Of a DNA stretch of 64,000 nucleotides, positions 17,953 through 26,138 are shown one piece after another; position 1 is the first letter of the stretch, and every line of letters starts with the position of its first letter. The stretch is from assembly GCF_014493765.1 (NCBI RefSeq), contig NZ_JACTVJ010000006.1:434001-498000 (forward strand), read 5' to 3'. Origin of the DNA: Streptomyces polyasparticus. GTDB lineage: Bacteria > Actinomycetota > Actinomycetes > Streptomycetales > Streptomycetaceae. The notes under the pieces were generated by a model that worked only from the letters and a program-made list of their open reading frames with translations, did not search any database and was not told where the DNA came from. The position numbers and the translations under genes are program-made.

Positions 17953-19134
17953 TCAGCGGTACTGGCCGTGGTGGCGCGCGATCTCGGTGAGCCGCTCCGC
18001 GGCGAGCGCGTGCGCGGCCGCGCGCGGGGTGCAGCCGTTCGCCGCGGCCCGTTCGAGGATCGTGTCCACCAGCTCGCGCAGCGCGCCGCGGGTGTACGCG
18101 AAGGCCTCGTCGGCGTCGGGGCCGATGTCGCCGAAGAGTGTCCACCACCACCAGGCGTTGGTACCGGAGTTGACCACGACATCGGGCAGCACCGTGATGC
18201 CGCGGGCCGCAAGCAGCTGCTCGGCTTCGGGCAGGACCGGCATGTTGGCCGCCTCGACGATCCAACGGGCCCTGATCTGCTGCTGGTTGTGCTCGTCGAT
18301 CGCGTACGACACCGCGGCGGGCACCAGGATCTCGGCGTCCGACGAAAGCCAGGCGTCGGACGGCAATGCGCGGTCGGCCGGGCGCAGGGCCGCGCGGTCG
18401 ACGGCGCCGAACGCGTCCCGCGCGGCGAGCAGGGCCTCGACGTCCAGGCCGTCGGGGTTCGCGATGGTGCCCCGTACGTCGGCGACCGCCACCACCTTCA
18501 GGCCGGCCCGCGCCAGGAACCGCGCGGTCGCACCGCCCATGGTGCCGAGGCCCTGCACGGCGACCCGTGTGCCCTCGTACGGGACCCGGGCGCGGTCCAG
18601 GGCGGTCAGCGCGGACTCCGCGACACCGCAGCCGCCGACCAGCTCGTCGAGACCGATGCCGTCCACCCGTACCGCGAAAGCGTCGGTGAGCCGCTGCCGG
18701 GCCGCCGTCTCGTCGTCGAGCAGCGGGTACACGGCCTGCACCGACGAGACCAGGCCCGCCTCCGCCATCGCCTTGTCGACCACGTCCTGAGTGAGGCCGA
18801 GGTCCTCGCCGGTGGTCCAGAAGCTCTCCACGTACGGGCGCATCGCCTGCAGATAGCGGACGAGCACGCCGTACGCCTCGGGCGAGCGCGGGTCGCAGTC
18901 GATGCCGCCCTTGGCGCCGCCGAGCGGGATGTACCGCGCGCCGGGCCGGTAGTGGAGGGCCTCCTTCATGGACATCCCGAGCGCCAGGCCGGCCACTTCG
19001 TCGAGCGTGCAGCCCGCCCGCATCCGCAGTCCGCCGCTGCTGACCCCGCGCACGAGACGGTCCACCACGAGGTGGCCCCGGCGTCCGGAGACGGGGTCGG
19101 TCCACGTGAGGGTGAGCAGCGGGGTGTGGGGCAC
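17953..19134 (-). CDS. Glu/Leu/Phe/Val dehydrogenase family enzyme
   Basis: NAD(P)-dependent amino-acid dehydrogenase, 393 residues, cytoplasmic; converts an amino acid to its 2-oxo acid and ammonia. The N-terminal domain has the catalytic-lysine segment IPLGGAKGGIDCDP, and the Rossmann domain starts at VAVQGLGTMGGATARFL (about residue 205). A run VVVNSGTNAWWWW near residue 310 is unusual: four tryptophans in a row in the substrate-binding part. Streptomyces valine dehydrogenases are about 360 residues, so this longer and divergent enzyme may have another substrate. A TetR palindrome overlaps its promoter region and a TetR gene follows it. Confidence 0.88.
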   Translation of the reverse strand: MPHTPLLTLTWTDPVSGRRGHLVVDRLVRGVSSGGLRMRAGCTLDEVAGLALGMSMKEALHYRPGARYIPLGGAKGGIDCDPRSPEAYGVLVRYLQAMRPYVESFWTTGEDLGLTQDVVDKAMAEAGLVSSVQAVYPLLDDETAARQRLTDAFAVRVDGIGLDELVGGCGVAESALTALDRARVPYEGTRVAVQGLGTMGGATARFLARAGLKVVAVADVRGTIANPDGLDVEALLAARDAFGAVDRAALRPADRALPSDAWLSSDAEILVPAAVSYAIDEHNQQQIRARWIVEAANMPVLPEAEQLLAARGITVLPDVVVNSGTNAWWWWTLFGDIGPDADEAFAYTRGALRELVDTILERAAANGCTPRAAAHALAAERLTEIARHHGQYR

Positions 19135-19155
19135 GGTGCCTCCGAAGGGAGCGAC

Positions 19156-19175
19156 TACTGATCGGCCGTTCAGTA
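19156..19175. promoter_or_regulatory. TetR-type palindromic operator
   Basis: TACTGATCGGCCGTTCAGTA is a 20-base near-perfect palindrome (only the pair flanking the central CGGCCG breaks symmetry). It lies 21 bases before the start of the amino-acid dehydrogenase gene, where it would block that promoter. The TetR protein encoded just after the dehydrogenase is the likely ligand. Confidence 0.7.
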
Positions 19176-19197
19176 TCGGGAGGTGCGTGCGGGCATG

Positions 19198-20142
19198 TCA
19201 ACGCACGTCCGGTGCCCAGTGCTTCGGGTGGCTGAGACCTGCGGGCAGCTTGGTCTTGGCATCGCCCTTGGCCGCGTCCAGCTGGGCCTGCGTGAGGTAG
19301 ACCGTGTCGCGCAGATCGGCCGCGCGGAGATCGGCGTCGCGCAGATCCGCGCCGATCATGTCCGCCCACCGCAGGTCGGCACCCTTGAGATCGGCGGCGA
19401 CGAGGACCGCGCCGCGCAGGCTCGCTCCGCGCAGATCGGCCTTGGCGAGCCTGGCGCCGAACAGGTCGGCGCCGCGGTGGTTGCGGGCACGGCCCGGGGC
19501 CTGGGCGCGGTGCAGATCGCCCGCGCGCAGCAGCAGCGCGTTGACCTCCTGCCGTACGGCGGGGACGTCGGTGGCGAGCAGGGTGTCGGCGTCCTTGCGG
19601 GTCAGGGCGTCGAGACCCTCGTACGAGGTGAGCAGCTCGGCGTGCAGGGCTCGGGCGGCCGGGAGGGTGAGTGCCTCGGCGAGGTGGCGCAGGAGCTCCT
19701 GGAGCTGCCGTACGACGGGGAAGACCGCGAACATCTGGCGGGCCGTCCGCTTCGAGGTGCGCCAGTCCTCGCCGAGGAAGGTCACCTGGGAGACCTTCTG
19801 GCCGGCGCCGAAGCAGTCGAAGACGGTGCAGCCGGTGAAGCCCTTGGGGCGCAGGTCGGTGTGGATGCCGCAGCGGTAGTCCTGCTCGAGGTTCTTGCAG
19901 GGGGTGCCGGCCGCCTTGTTGACCGCGAAGTCGCTGGACTTCGCGAAGGGCAGGGCCACGCAGCACAGGGCGAAGCAGTTGGCGCAGTCGGCCTTGAGGT
20001 CGGCGGCGTGCGGGGTGTGGGCGGGTGCCGAGGGCTGAGGCCGGGTGGGAGCGCTGCGGGGTGAGGAGGGGGGCGAGGAGGGCGTCTGCCTACCCTCCGG
20101 CTCGCGATCCTGACGTACGGGCTTCCTGCGCTGCCGTGACAC
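19198..20142 (-). CDS. Cys-rich pentapeptide-repeat protein
   Basis: Protein of 314 residues with two unlike halves. After a basic, Pro/Ser-rich N-terminus of about 45 residues, residues 50-115 hold a cysteine-rich block (ADCANCFALCCVALPF, then CKN, RCGIH, GCTVFDC) that looks like a metal or iron-sulfur site. Residues about 230-300 form a right-handed pentapeptide-repeat helix with A(D/N)LxG units (ADLFGARLAKADLRGASLRG and on). Pentapeptide helices often mimic DNA or act as scaffolds; the role here is unknown. Start GTG chosen because AGGAGAG lies 8 bases before it; the frame is open further upstream without support. Confidence 0.87.
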   Translation of the reverse strand: MSRQRRKPVRQDREPEGRQTPSSPPSSPRSAPTRPQPSAPAHTPHAADLKADCANCFALCCVALPFAKSSDFAVNKAAGTPCKNLEQDYRCGIHTDLRPKGFTGCTVFDCFGAGQKVSQVTFLGEDWRTSKRTARQMFAVFPVVRQLQELLRHLAEALTLPAARALHAELLTSYEGLDALTRKDADTLLATDVPAVRQEVNALLLRAGDLHRAQAPGRARNHRGADLFGARLAKADLRGASLRGAVLVAADLKGADLRWADMIGADLRDADLRAADLRDTVYLTQAQLDAAKGDAKTKLPAGLSHPKHWAPDVR

Positions 20143-20443
20143 CGTGCGGGCTCTCCTGTCGTGGGGCGGGCACCAGGCCCGACGCGTACCCCTCATTGTG
20201 CGAGGTGCGCGGGGCCCCCGATGACCTGGCCCGTTCGCGGCGGATGCGGTCGCACTGCGTGATGATCCCGGCGGTGAACACACCGATGCCCACGGCCGCC
20301 CAGATCACGAACGCCAGATGCGCGGTCTCCCCGTCGGCCCAGGTGTCCAGCCACAGGGCCGCGCCCAGGCCGAGCGCGCCCAGCAGACCGGCGACGCGGG
20401 CCTCGGCCGGCGTCCGGTCGGGGCGGGGGGCTCCGGCGGTCAT
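20090..20443 (-). CDS. Small membrane protein, two spans
   Basis: A 117-residue protein with two hydrophobic helices, about residues 17-36 (VAGLLGALGLGAALWL) and 42-62 (LAFVIWAAVGIGVFTAGII), followed by a basic hydrophilic tail. Its 3' end overlaps the start of the pentapeptide-repeat gene by 53 bases, so the two are co-transcribed. TAGAAT lies 8 bases before the ATG and there is no Shine-Dalgarno sequence, which fits a leaderless mRNA. No family recognised. The C-terminal 50 residues are low-complexity and lie partly in the overlap. Confidence 0.7.
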   Translation of the reverse strand: MTAGAPRPDRTPAEARVAGLLGALGLGAALWLDTWADGETAHLAFVIWAAVGIGVFTAGIITQCDRIRRERARSSGAPRTSHNEGYASGLVPAPRQESPHGVTAAQEARTSGSRAGG

Positions 20444-20460
20444 GGGGGGACATTCTAGGT

Positions 20461-20646
20461 GTGCTCGGGCGTACGTTCGGTCGGTGCAGGTTCGGGCCGG
20501 GGGTATGCGGTGGTGGTCTGTGTGCTCGGTCCATGCGGTGGTGGTCCGTGTGCGCGGTCCGTGCGCCAGTCCGTGTGGTCGGTCCGTGCGCCCGGTGCGT
20601 GTGCCCGGTCCGTGCGTCCGGTCCATGCGTCCGGGCCGGCCCGTCG
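20461..20646 (+). repeat. Degenerate repeats of CGGTCCGTGCG
   Basis: A low-complexity G/T-rich stretch in which variants of CGGTCCGTGCG recur about every 10-25 bases, with GGTGGTGGTC interspersed. No coding frame here looks real. It lies between the divergent small membrane gene and the metallo-hydrolase gene. Confidence 0.7.
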
Positions 20647-20824
20647 CGGGCGGCGCCGTCACCCCGCTGGCGTAGACCGCGCCCCGCAGTCCCCGGAATC
20701 TTGCACGCCCCTTCCACGTTGAGGAGGGCATGAGGCCGAAGAGCACACCGCCCTCCGCGCACCGCGGGCCGGTGCCTCCGCGCGCCCATAATGAAGCCCC
20801 CATGACCCCCACCCTGGAGCTGCC

Positions 20825-22012
20825 GTGACCGTCTCGCGTTCCCTGAGTTCGTCACTCCGCTCGCTCAGGCCCCTCGGGTTCGGTGCGGACCCGGCCGGTG
20901 AGCGCATGGAGCGCATCCGCCGCTCGCCGCACTTCGCGAACGGCACCTTCCAGAACCCGGTGGGCGCCAAGATCGGACCCCAGGGCTCGAAGCTGGAGTT
21001 CGCCAAGACGTACTTCGCCAAGGACCAGCGCGTGCGCCGCGCCCCGGCCGGCACGATCCCCGTACACCCGACGACGCTCGCCGACCTGGCGAAGCCGCCC
21101 GCCGACGGGCTCCGGATCACGTGGATGGGGCACTCCAGCGTGCTCGCCGAGATCGACGGCCGACGGGTCCTCTTCGACCCGGTGTGGGGTGAGCGCTGCT
21201 CGCCGTTCGCGTTCGCCGGGCCGAAGCGGCTGCACCCGGTGCCGCTGCCGCTCGCGGCGCTCGGCCCGGTCGACGTGGTGGTGATCTCGCACGATCACTA
21301 CGACCATCTCGATCTGCCCACGATCCAGGCGCTCGCCGGTACGGACACCGTGTTCGCGGTGCCGCTCGGCGTCGGCGCACACCTCGAGCGCTGGGGCGTC
21401 TCGCCCGACCGGCTGCGCGAGCTGGACTGGAACGAGTCGGCGACGGTAAACGGCCTCACCCTGACCGCCACCCCGGCCCGCCACTTCTGCGGCCGCGGCC
21501 TGCGCAACACTCAGCACACCCTGTGGGCCTCGTGGGTCGTCTCCTCGGGCGAGCACCGCGTGTACCACTCCGGCGACACCGGCTACTTCCCGGGCTTCGC
21601 CGACATCGGCCGTGAGCACGGGCCCTTCGACGTGACGATGATCCAGATCGGCGCGTACTCGGAGTGGTGGCCCGATATCCACATGACGCCCGAGGAGGGC
21701 GTGCAGGCGCATCTCGATCTACAGGGCGGTGCGCACGGGGTGCTGCTGCCGATCCACTGGGGCACGTTCAACCTCGCACCGCACCCGTGGGAGGAGCCCG
21801 GCGAAGGCACCCTCTCCGCGGCCCGCAAGGCAGGCGTCGACCTGGCCCTGCCGCACCCGGGCCTGCCGTTCGAGCCCACGGGCACCCTGCCGACCGCCGC
21901 CTGGTGGCGCACGGTCGCGGCACCCGCGGCCCACCCGGTCGGCGTCGACGTACAACCGCCCGCGGGCAGCGAGGCCCAGCCACGGAAGGCGGACGTCACG
22001 CCGGTCAACTAG
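20825..22012 (+). CDS. Metallo-beta-lactamase-fold hydrolase
   Basis: Cytoplasmic zinc hydrolase of 395 residues, of the NAPE-PLD / UlaG-like branch of the metallo-beta-lactamase superfamily. The first metal motif is SHDHYDHLDLP (H156, H158, D160, H161), the later aspartate is in YHSGDTGYFPGF and the last histidine in LLPIHWGTFNLA. The branch includes phosphodiesterases and lactonases; the substrate cannot be read from sequence. GTG start preceded by CTGGAG. A hairpin (22080-22110) ends the gene. The N-terminal 70 residues (FRRSPHFANGTFQNP-like) are typical of bacterial members of this branch. Confidence 0.9.
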   Translation: MTVSRSLSSSLRSLRPLGFGADPAGERMERIRRSPHFANGTFQNPVGAKIGPQGSKLEFAKTYFAKDQRVRRAPAGTIPVHPTTLADLAKPPADGLRITWMGHSSVLAEIDGRRVLFDPVWGERCSPFAFAGPKRLHPVPLPLAALGPVDVVVISHDHYDHLDLPTIQALAGTDTVFAVPLGVGAHLERWGVSPDRLRELDWNESATVNGLTLTATPARHFCGRGLRNTQHTLWASWVVSSGEHRVYHSGDTGYFPGFADIGREHGPFDVTMIQIGAYSEWWPDIHMTPEEGVQAHLDLQGGAHGVLLPIHWGTFNLAPHPWEEPGEGTLSAARKAGVDLALPHPGLPFEPTGTLPTAAWWRTVAAPAAHPVGVDVQPPAGSEAQPRKADVTPVN

Positions 22013-22079
22013 GCCTGTTCGGTCGATCACGCCGGTCGCCAGTGCTGTGACCAGGAGCGTTTGCCGGAGTGGTGATCAG

Positions 22080-22110
22080 GCTGGGGCGGCGAGTCGTCGG
22101 CCGCCCCAGC
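22080..22110 (+). terminator. 11-base-pair hairpin after the metallo-hydrolase
   Basis: GCTGGGGCGGC (22080-22090) pairs perfectly with GCCGCCCCAGC (22100-22110) around a 9-base loop, about 70 bases after the stop codon of the metallo-hydrolase. Confidence 0.65.
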
Positions 22111-22140
22111 GGATGCCCTTCTCGCTACGGGACGCCGCGC

Positions 22141-22220
22141 ACGTTCTCTGCGTTGCGCCGCCGTTCTCTGCGTTGCGCCGCCGTTCTCTGCGTTGCGCCG
22201 CCGTTCTCTGCGTTGCGCCG
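22141..22220 (+). repeat. 20-base minisatellite, 4 copies
   Basis: Four consecutive 20-base units, CCGTTCTCTGCGTTGCGCCG, from 22141 to 22220. They are identical except that the first base of the first unit is A. The unit length is not a multiple of three, so the array is not maintained by coding. The surrounding 290 bases hold no gene I can support. Confidence 0.93.
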
Positions 22221-22301
22221 CGAGGACATCGGGGTGGCGGGCGTTCTTGGTGCGCCGGCGGTCGGACACCTGCAGTGGGCAGAGCCAGGGGCCACCCCGC
22301 G

Positions 22302-22688
22302 TCAGCGGATCGCCTGGATGCTCGGCAGCGGGTGCTCCCATCCGCCGGTCAGCTCGATGAGGACCTGGTGCGCGAGCTGCCGGGCCTGGCTCCACCCAGC
22401 ATCGCTGACCAGCGCATCCCGTGTCCATCGGTCGGCCTGCTCGTGACCGCTCATACCGGCAAGCAGTACGTCGATCTCCCGGAGCTCAGCAGCGGCGCTC
22501 CCGCTGATCTGGTCGTGCTCCACCAGCCTGTTGGCCATGCGGAACGCGTGATCGAAGTCCAGCGCGATCTCATCCACCGCAACCTCGTGCTCATCGAGCC
22601 AAGCCGTCTGGACCGAAGCATCGGCCGCCAGCACCGACAGGGAGTCGATCAGAAGGCGCCGGAGAGCCATGAAATCGGGTGTGGCCAC
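22302..22688 (-). CDS. Hypothetical protein, 128 residues
   Basis: No family recognised. The product is acidic and mostly helical in appearance, with no signal peptide or membrane segment (start ATPDFMALRRLLIDSLSVLA, centre LDFDHAFRMANRLVEHDQIS). GTG start at 22688 with GGAAG directly before it; the ATG six codons on is possible. Codon use is less G/C-biased than in neighbouring genes, and a minisatellite lies beyond its 3' end, so it may be acquired DNA. A small + strand gene diverges from it. Confidence 0.65.
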   Translation of the reverse strand: MATPDFMALRRLLIDSLSVLAADASVQTAWLDEHEVAVDEIALDFDHAFRMANRLVEHDQISGSAAAELREIDVLLAGMSGHEQADRWTRDALVSDAGWSQARQLAHQVLIELTGGWEHPLPSIQAIR

Positions 22689-22782
22689 CTTCCGATCGTC
22701 GCACGCACCCAGCTCCTGAACGGGAGCAAGGCCGAAGACCCCCTGTGATCACCGACCCGGCGAACGTACCCGGGCACAGCAC

Positions 22783-22788
22783 TAGGGT
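22783..22788 (+). promoter_or_regulatory. -10 element TAGGGT of a leaderless promoter
   Basis: TAGGGT fits the Streptomyces -10 pattern TANNNT and lies six bases before the GTG start at 22795, where no Shine-Dalgarno sequence exists. Transcription would therefore start at or next to the start codon. No clear -35 is seen. Confidence 0.55.
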
Positions 22789-22794
22789 TCTGGC

Positions 22795-23058
22795 GTGTCG
22801 AAGACCAGCGTGAGCAACGAGACCGAGAAGCTGCTCTGCCTTTGGGTGGAGCCCTGGGGAACCGATCACTGGATGCGCCCTGGTGAGGAGTTCACCGTCG
22901 TGACCGCGCTGGAGCCTGAGGACTCGCCGTTCAACGTCGTTGTGCACACTCAGGGCATCACCGTGTGGGTCAACTCCGCCAACGCCTCCGAGGTTGTGGA
23001 CAAGGACGGTGCGGTCGTGCCGTGCGGGCACCAGCGTCCCGCTGATCTGGGATGGTGA
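22795..23058 (+). CDS. Hypothetical protein, 87 residues
   Basis: Small soluble protein (MSKTSVSNETEKLLCLWVEP at the start) rich in beta-prone segments: WGTDHWMRPGEEFTVV and VVHTQGITVWVNS. Proteins of this type, with a WxxPGE-like core and a CGHQRP end, are common in Streptomyces but have no known function. A -10 hexamer six bases upstream suggests a leaderless transcript. A 14-base-pair hairpin (23167-23198) lies about 110 bases downstream. Confidence 0.72.
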   Translation: MSKTSVSNETEKLLCLWVEPWGTDHWMRPGEEFTVVTALEPEDSPFNVVVHTQGITVWVNSANASEVVDKDGAVVPCGHQRPADLGW

Positions 23059-23166
23059 CCCGGCTCGCAAGGCGTCGGGTTCGCAGCCGAACTTGATCGG
23101 CCGGTCAGGTCCAAACCGGCGTCACACTGGTCGGCCGGCCGTCGTACGGCGGCGGACGCTCGAGGC

Positions 23167-23198
23167 AGAAGGGCGGGGGCCCGAGCCCCCGCCCTTCT
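23167..23198. terminator. 14-base-pair bidirectional hairpin
   Basis: AGAAGGGCGGGGGC (23167-23180) pairs perfectly with 23185-23198 around a 4-base loop, between the small + strand gene and the end of the LacI gene. Confidence 0.8.
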
Positions 23199-23236
23199 CG
23201 CGTCTCTCACGCCGAGTGCGACTCTCGCGTCGAGAT

Positions 23237-24268
23237 TTACGTCGAGCGCCGCTCGATCAGTTCCGTCGGGAGTATCACCGCCGCCGGGTCCTCGCCGCCG
23301 ATCTGGGCGAGGAGGACGCGGACCATTTCGGTGGCGATGCGGTCCCAGGGCTGGCGGATCGTCGTGAGTTCGGGGGAGGAGGCCAGTGCGGCGGGGGAGT
23401 CGTCGAAGCCGCCGATCGCCACGTCCTCGGGGACGCGGCGTCCCGCGCGGTGCAGGGCGCTGAGCACGCCCTGCGCCATCAGGTCCGAGGCCACGAACAC
23501 CGCGTCCAGGTCCGGCGCCGCCGCGAGCAGGCGCTCGGCGGCCGCCTCGCCGCCGGCGCGGCTGTAGTCGCCGTGCTCGATCAGCCGGTCGTCGGGCGCG
23601 ATGCCCAGCTCGGCGAGGACCTCGCGGTAGCCCGCGAGCCGGTCCACACCGCCCGGTGTGTCCAGCGGACCGGTGACCGTGGCGATCCGCCGGCGGCCCG
23701 ACTGGTGCAGATAGCGCACCATGTCCCGGGCGCCGTCGCGGTCGTCGGCGGCCACGTAACTCACCTTGGACGCATGCCCGATGGGCTTTCCGCAGGCCAC
23801 CAGCGGCACCCCGGCCGCGCGCAGCTCCTCGGCGACCGGGTCGCCGGAGTGGCTGGAGACCAGGAGCACCCCGTCGACATGGCCGGCCGTGATGTAGCGG
23901 GTGATGCGGCGGCGTTCGTCCTGGGTGCCGGCCAGCATCAGGAGCAGCGGGATGTCGTATGCGGCGAGGGCCTGCGTGCAACCCCTCAGCAGGACATTGA
24001 AGTTGGGGTCCTCGAAGAACCGCTCCTGCGGCTCGGTGAGCAGGAAGCCCACCGAGTCCGAACGGCCGGTGATCAGGGACCGGGCATGCCGGTTGACCAC
24101 ATAGCCGGTCGACTTGATCGCCGCGTCCACCGCCTCGCGTGCCGCCGGTGACACGTAGTGCCCGCCGTTGAGCACCCGCGAGACGGTGCCGCGCGAGACG
24201 CCCGCCTCCCGTGCGACGTCGTGGATGGTCGGCGCCTTGCGTCTGGCCCCCGCGTTGCTCATGGTCAC
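23237..24268 (-). CDS. LacI-family repressor of the galactan locus
   Basis: Repressor of 343 residues. The helix-turn-helix and hinge cover about residues 12-62 (TIHDVAREAGVSRGTVSRVL, then SPAAREAVDAAI), followed by a periplasmic-binding-protein-like sugar-sensing domain with FVASDLMAQGVL and GGFDDSPAA. The GTG start overlaps the stop codon of the permease gene by 4 bases, so the regulator is translated with the importer it probably controls. An ATG two codons downstream is an alternative start. The lac-like palindrome at 27621-27636 is the likely binding site, with a galacto-oligosaccharide as inducer. Confidence 0.93.
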   Translation of the reverse strand: MTMSNAGARRKAPTIHDVAREAGVSRGTVSRVLNGGHYVSPAAREAVDAAIKSTGYVVNRHARSLITGRSDSVGFLLTEPQERFFEDPNFNVLLRGCTQALAAYDIPLLLMLAGTQDERRRITRYITAGHVDGVLLVSSHSGDPVAEELRAAGVPLVACGKPIGHASKVSYVAADDRDGARDMVRYLHQSGRRRIATVTGPLDTPGGVDRLAGYREVLAELGIAPDDRLIEHGDYSRAGGEAAAERLLAAAPDLDAVFVASDLMAQGVLSALHRAGRRVPEDVAIGGFDDSPAALASSPELTTIRQPWDRIATEMVRVLLAQIGGEDPAAVILPTELIERRST

Positions 24269-25170
24269 GACTTTACGGCTCCGGACAGCAGATCGAGGCT
24301 CCAGAAGCGCTGGATGACCAGGAAGAGGGCGATCAGGGGAAGCACCGCGAGCAGCGCGCCCGTGATGACGAGGGTGTACAGGGCCGGGGTGTTGGCGCCC
24401 TGTTCGAGCAGCGTGTACAGACCGAGCGTGATCGGGAACTTCTCGTCGTCGCTCAGCATGATGTACGGCAGCATGAAGTTGTTCCAGACGGCGACGAACT
24501 GGAACAGGAAGACCGTCACCAGACCCGGCACCATCATCGGCAGCGCGATCCGCGTGAAGATCCGCAGTTCCCCCGCGCCGTCCATGCGTCCGGCCTCCAC
24601 CACATCGGGCGGCACCGCGGCGGCCGCGTAGATCCGCGCGAGATAGATGCCGTACGGCGAGAGGATCAGCGGCAGCAGGACCGAGGCGTACGAGTCGGTC
24701 AAGTCGGCCTTGGCGAGCAGCAGATACTGCGGCACGGCCAGGATCACCGGCGGCATCAGGACGCCGGCCATCAGCACGTTGAACATCGTCTCGCGGCCGC
24801 GGAAGCGGTAGATCGCGAGCGCGTAGCCGCTGATCGCCGAGACCGCGGTGGACAGGAGGGCACCGAGGCCCGCGTAGAGCGCGGAGTTGCCCATCCAGGT
24901 CCAGTAGACGCCGTCGCGGTACGCGTTCAACTCGGCGACGTTGTCGGCGAATCCGGTACCGGGCAGGAACGTGAAGGTGGAGAACAGCTCCGTGCCCGAC
25001 TTGGTCGCCGCGACGGCCACCCAGGCCACCGGAAGCAGGCAGTACAGGGCGCCGACGACCAGCGTGGCCGTCGGGATCAGGGCGATACGGCGGCGCAGCG
25101 GCGGGCCCTGGGCCGTGCCGGGGGTGGTGCCCGCGGCGGGCGCCGTCTTGCGTACGGCGAGGGAGCTCAT
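24265..25170 (-). CDS. Sugar ABC transporter permease (MalG type)
   Basis: Integral membrane subunit of a CUT1-family carbohydrate importer, 301 residues with six predicted spans. The cytoplasmic coupling loop (EAA motif) reads EAGRMDGAGELRIFTRIALP at about residue 200, which docks on the ATPase. No ATPase gene lies in this locus; CUT1 importers in Streptomyces share the ATPase MsiK, so that is the expected partner. The gene overlaps its upstream permease partner and the downstream LacI gene by 4 bases each. Confidence 0.94.
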   Translation of the reverse strand: MSSLAVRKTAPAAGTTPGTAQGPPLRRRIALIPTATLVVGALYCLLPVAWVAVAATKSGTELFSTFTFLPGTGFADNVAELNAYRDGVYWTWMGNSALYAGLGALLSTAVSAISGYALAIYRFRGRETMFNVLMAGVLMPPVILAVPQYLLLAKADLTDSYASVLLPLILSPYGIYLARIYAAAAVPPDVVEAGRMDGAGELRIFTRIALPMMVPGLVTVFLFQFVAVWNNFMLPYIMLSDDEKFPITLGLYTLLEQGANTPALYTLVITGALLAVLPLIALFLVIQRFWSLDLLSGAVKS

Positions 25171-26138
25171 CGGGCCTCCTCCTGGTTACGGGAGTTCGCG
25201 AGCCGCAGGAAGCCGAAGGACAGGGCCAGGGTGACGAAGGCGATCACCACGGCGGTCGCGGCCGCCGAGTGGATGTCGTTCTTGCCGAAGGCGTCCTGGT
25301 AGACCTTCATCAGCGGACTCCAGGTGGTGGACAGGGAGTTGGTGAGCGGGCGCAGCGTGGTGGGCTCGCTGAACACCTGGAGCGTCGCGATGATCGAGAA
25401 GAAGAAGGTGAGCACCAGGGAGGGCGCCACCATCGGGATCTTGATCTTCAGCGCGATCTGCAGCGGGCTGCAGCCGTCCAGCTTCGCGGCCTCGTACACC
25501 TCGACGGGGATCGCCTTGAGCGAGGTGTAGATGACGATCATGTTGAAGCCGGTGCCGCCCCAGACCGCGATGTTCGACAGCGCGATGTACAGCGGGCCGC
25601 CGTCCAGGAGGTCCGGCTGTGGCAGGCCCGCCTTGTCGAGCAGGAAGTGGAACGGGCTGACGTCCGGGAGATAGAGGAAGCCCCACAGGAGAGCCGCCAC
25701 CACGCCCGGGATCGCGTACGGCAGGAAGATCGCCAGACGCGTGACCGGCGTGAACCGGACCCGCTCGCTGTCCAGCATCAGGGCGAAGAGCAGCGCGAGG
25801 CCGAGCATCACGGGGATGACGATCAGGCCGTAGCCGAGGACGCGCAGGGCGCCGTCGAGGAGCTCGGAGTCGGTGAGGGTGTCGGCGTAGTGGGACAGGC
25901 CCGCCCACACCTCCTCGCGGGCGCCGCTGCCCAGACCCAGGCCCTTGACCTCGATCTTGTGCAGCGAGAGCCACAGTGCGTACCCGATGGGCAGAGCGAA
26001 GAAGAGGGCGAACAGGATCGCCGCGGGGAGGAGGAAAAGATAGGGCGCGCGGAGCGCTCCTTTGAGGGCGGTGGTGGGAGACGGGTGGGCGTACGGGGCG
26101 CTCTTCACCCCGTACGACCTCCGGCGTGCGCGTGTCAC
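25167..26138 (-). CDS. Sugar ABC transporter permease (MalF type)
   Basis: First integral membrane subunit of the galacto-oligosaccharide importer, 323 residues. Starts with a cytoplasmic basic tail, then LYLFLLPAAILFALFF-like first span, and the EAA loop EAAKLDGCSPLQIALKIKIP at about residue 225. The GTG start overlaps the TGA of the solute-binding protein gene (GTGA). Together with the next permease it forms the channel heterodimer. Confidence 0.94.
   Translation of the reverse strand: MTRARRRSYGVKSAPYAHPSPTTALKGALRAPYLFLLPAAILFALFFALPIGYALWLSLHKIEVKGLGLGSGAREEVWAGLSHYADTLTDSELLDGALRVLGYGLIVIPVMLGLALLFALMLDSERVRFTPVTRLAIFLPYAIPGVVAALLWGFLYLPDVSPFHFLLDKAGLPQPDLLDGGPLYIALSNIAVWGGTGFNMIVIYTSLKAIPVEVYEAAKLDGCSPLQIALKIKIPMVAPSLVLTFFFSIIATLQVFSEPTTLRPLTNSLSTTWSPLMKVYQDAFGKNDIHSAAATAVVIAFVTLALSFGFLRLANSRNQEEAR

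Noticed and set aside
22141-22220. CRISPR array
   Set aside because: The 20-base units are directly adjacent with no spacers.
22013-22301. Transposase remnant
   Set aside because: No frame in either strand gives a recognisable transposase segment; no inverted-repeat ends or target duplication.
22302-23058. Toxin-antitoxin pair
   Set aside because: The genes are divergent, not overlapping, and show no toxin or antitoxin motif.
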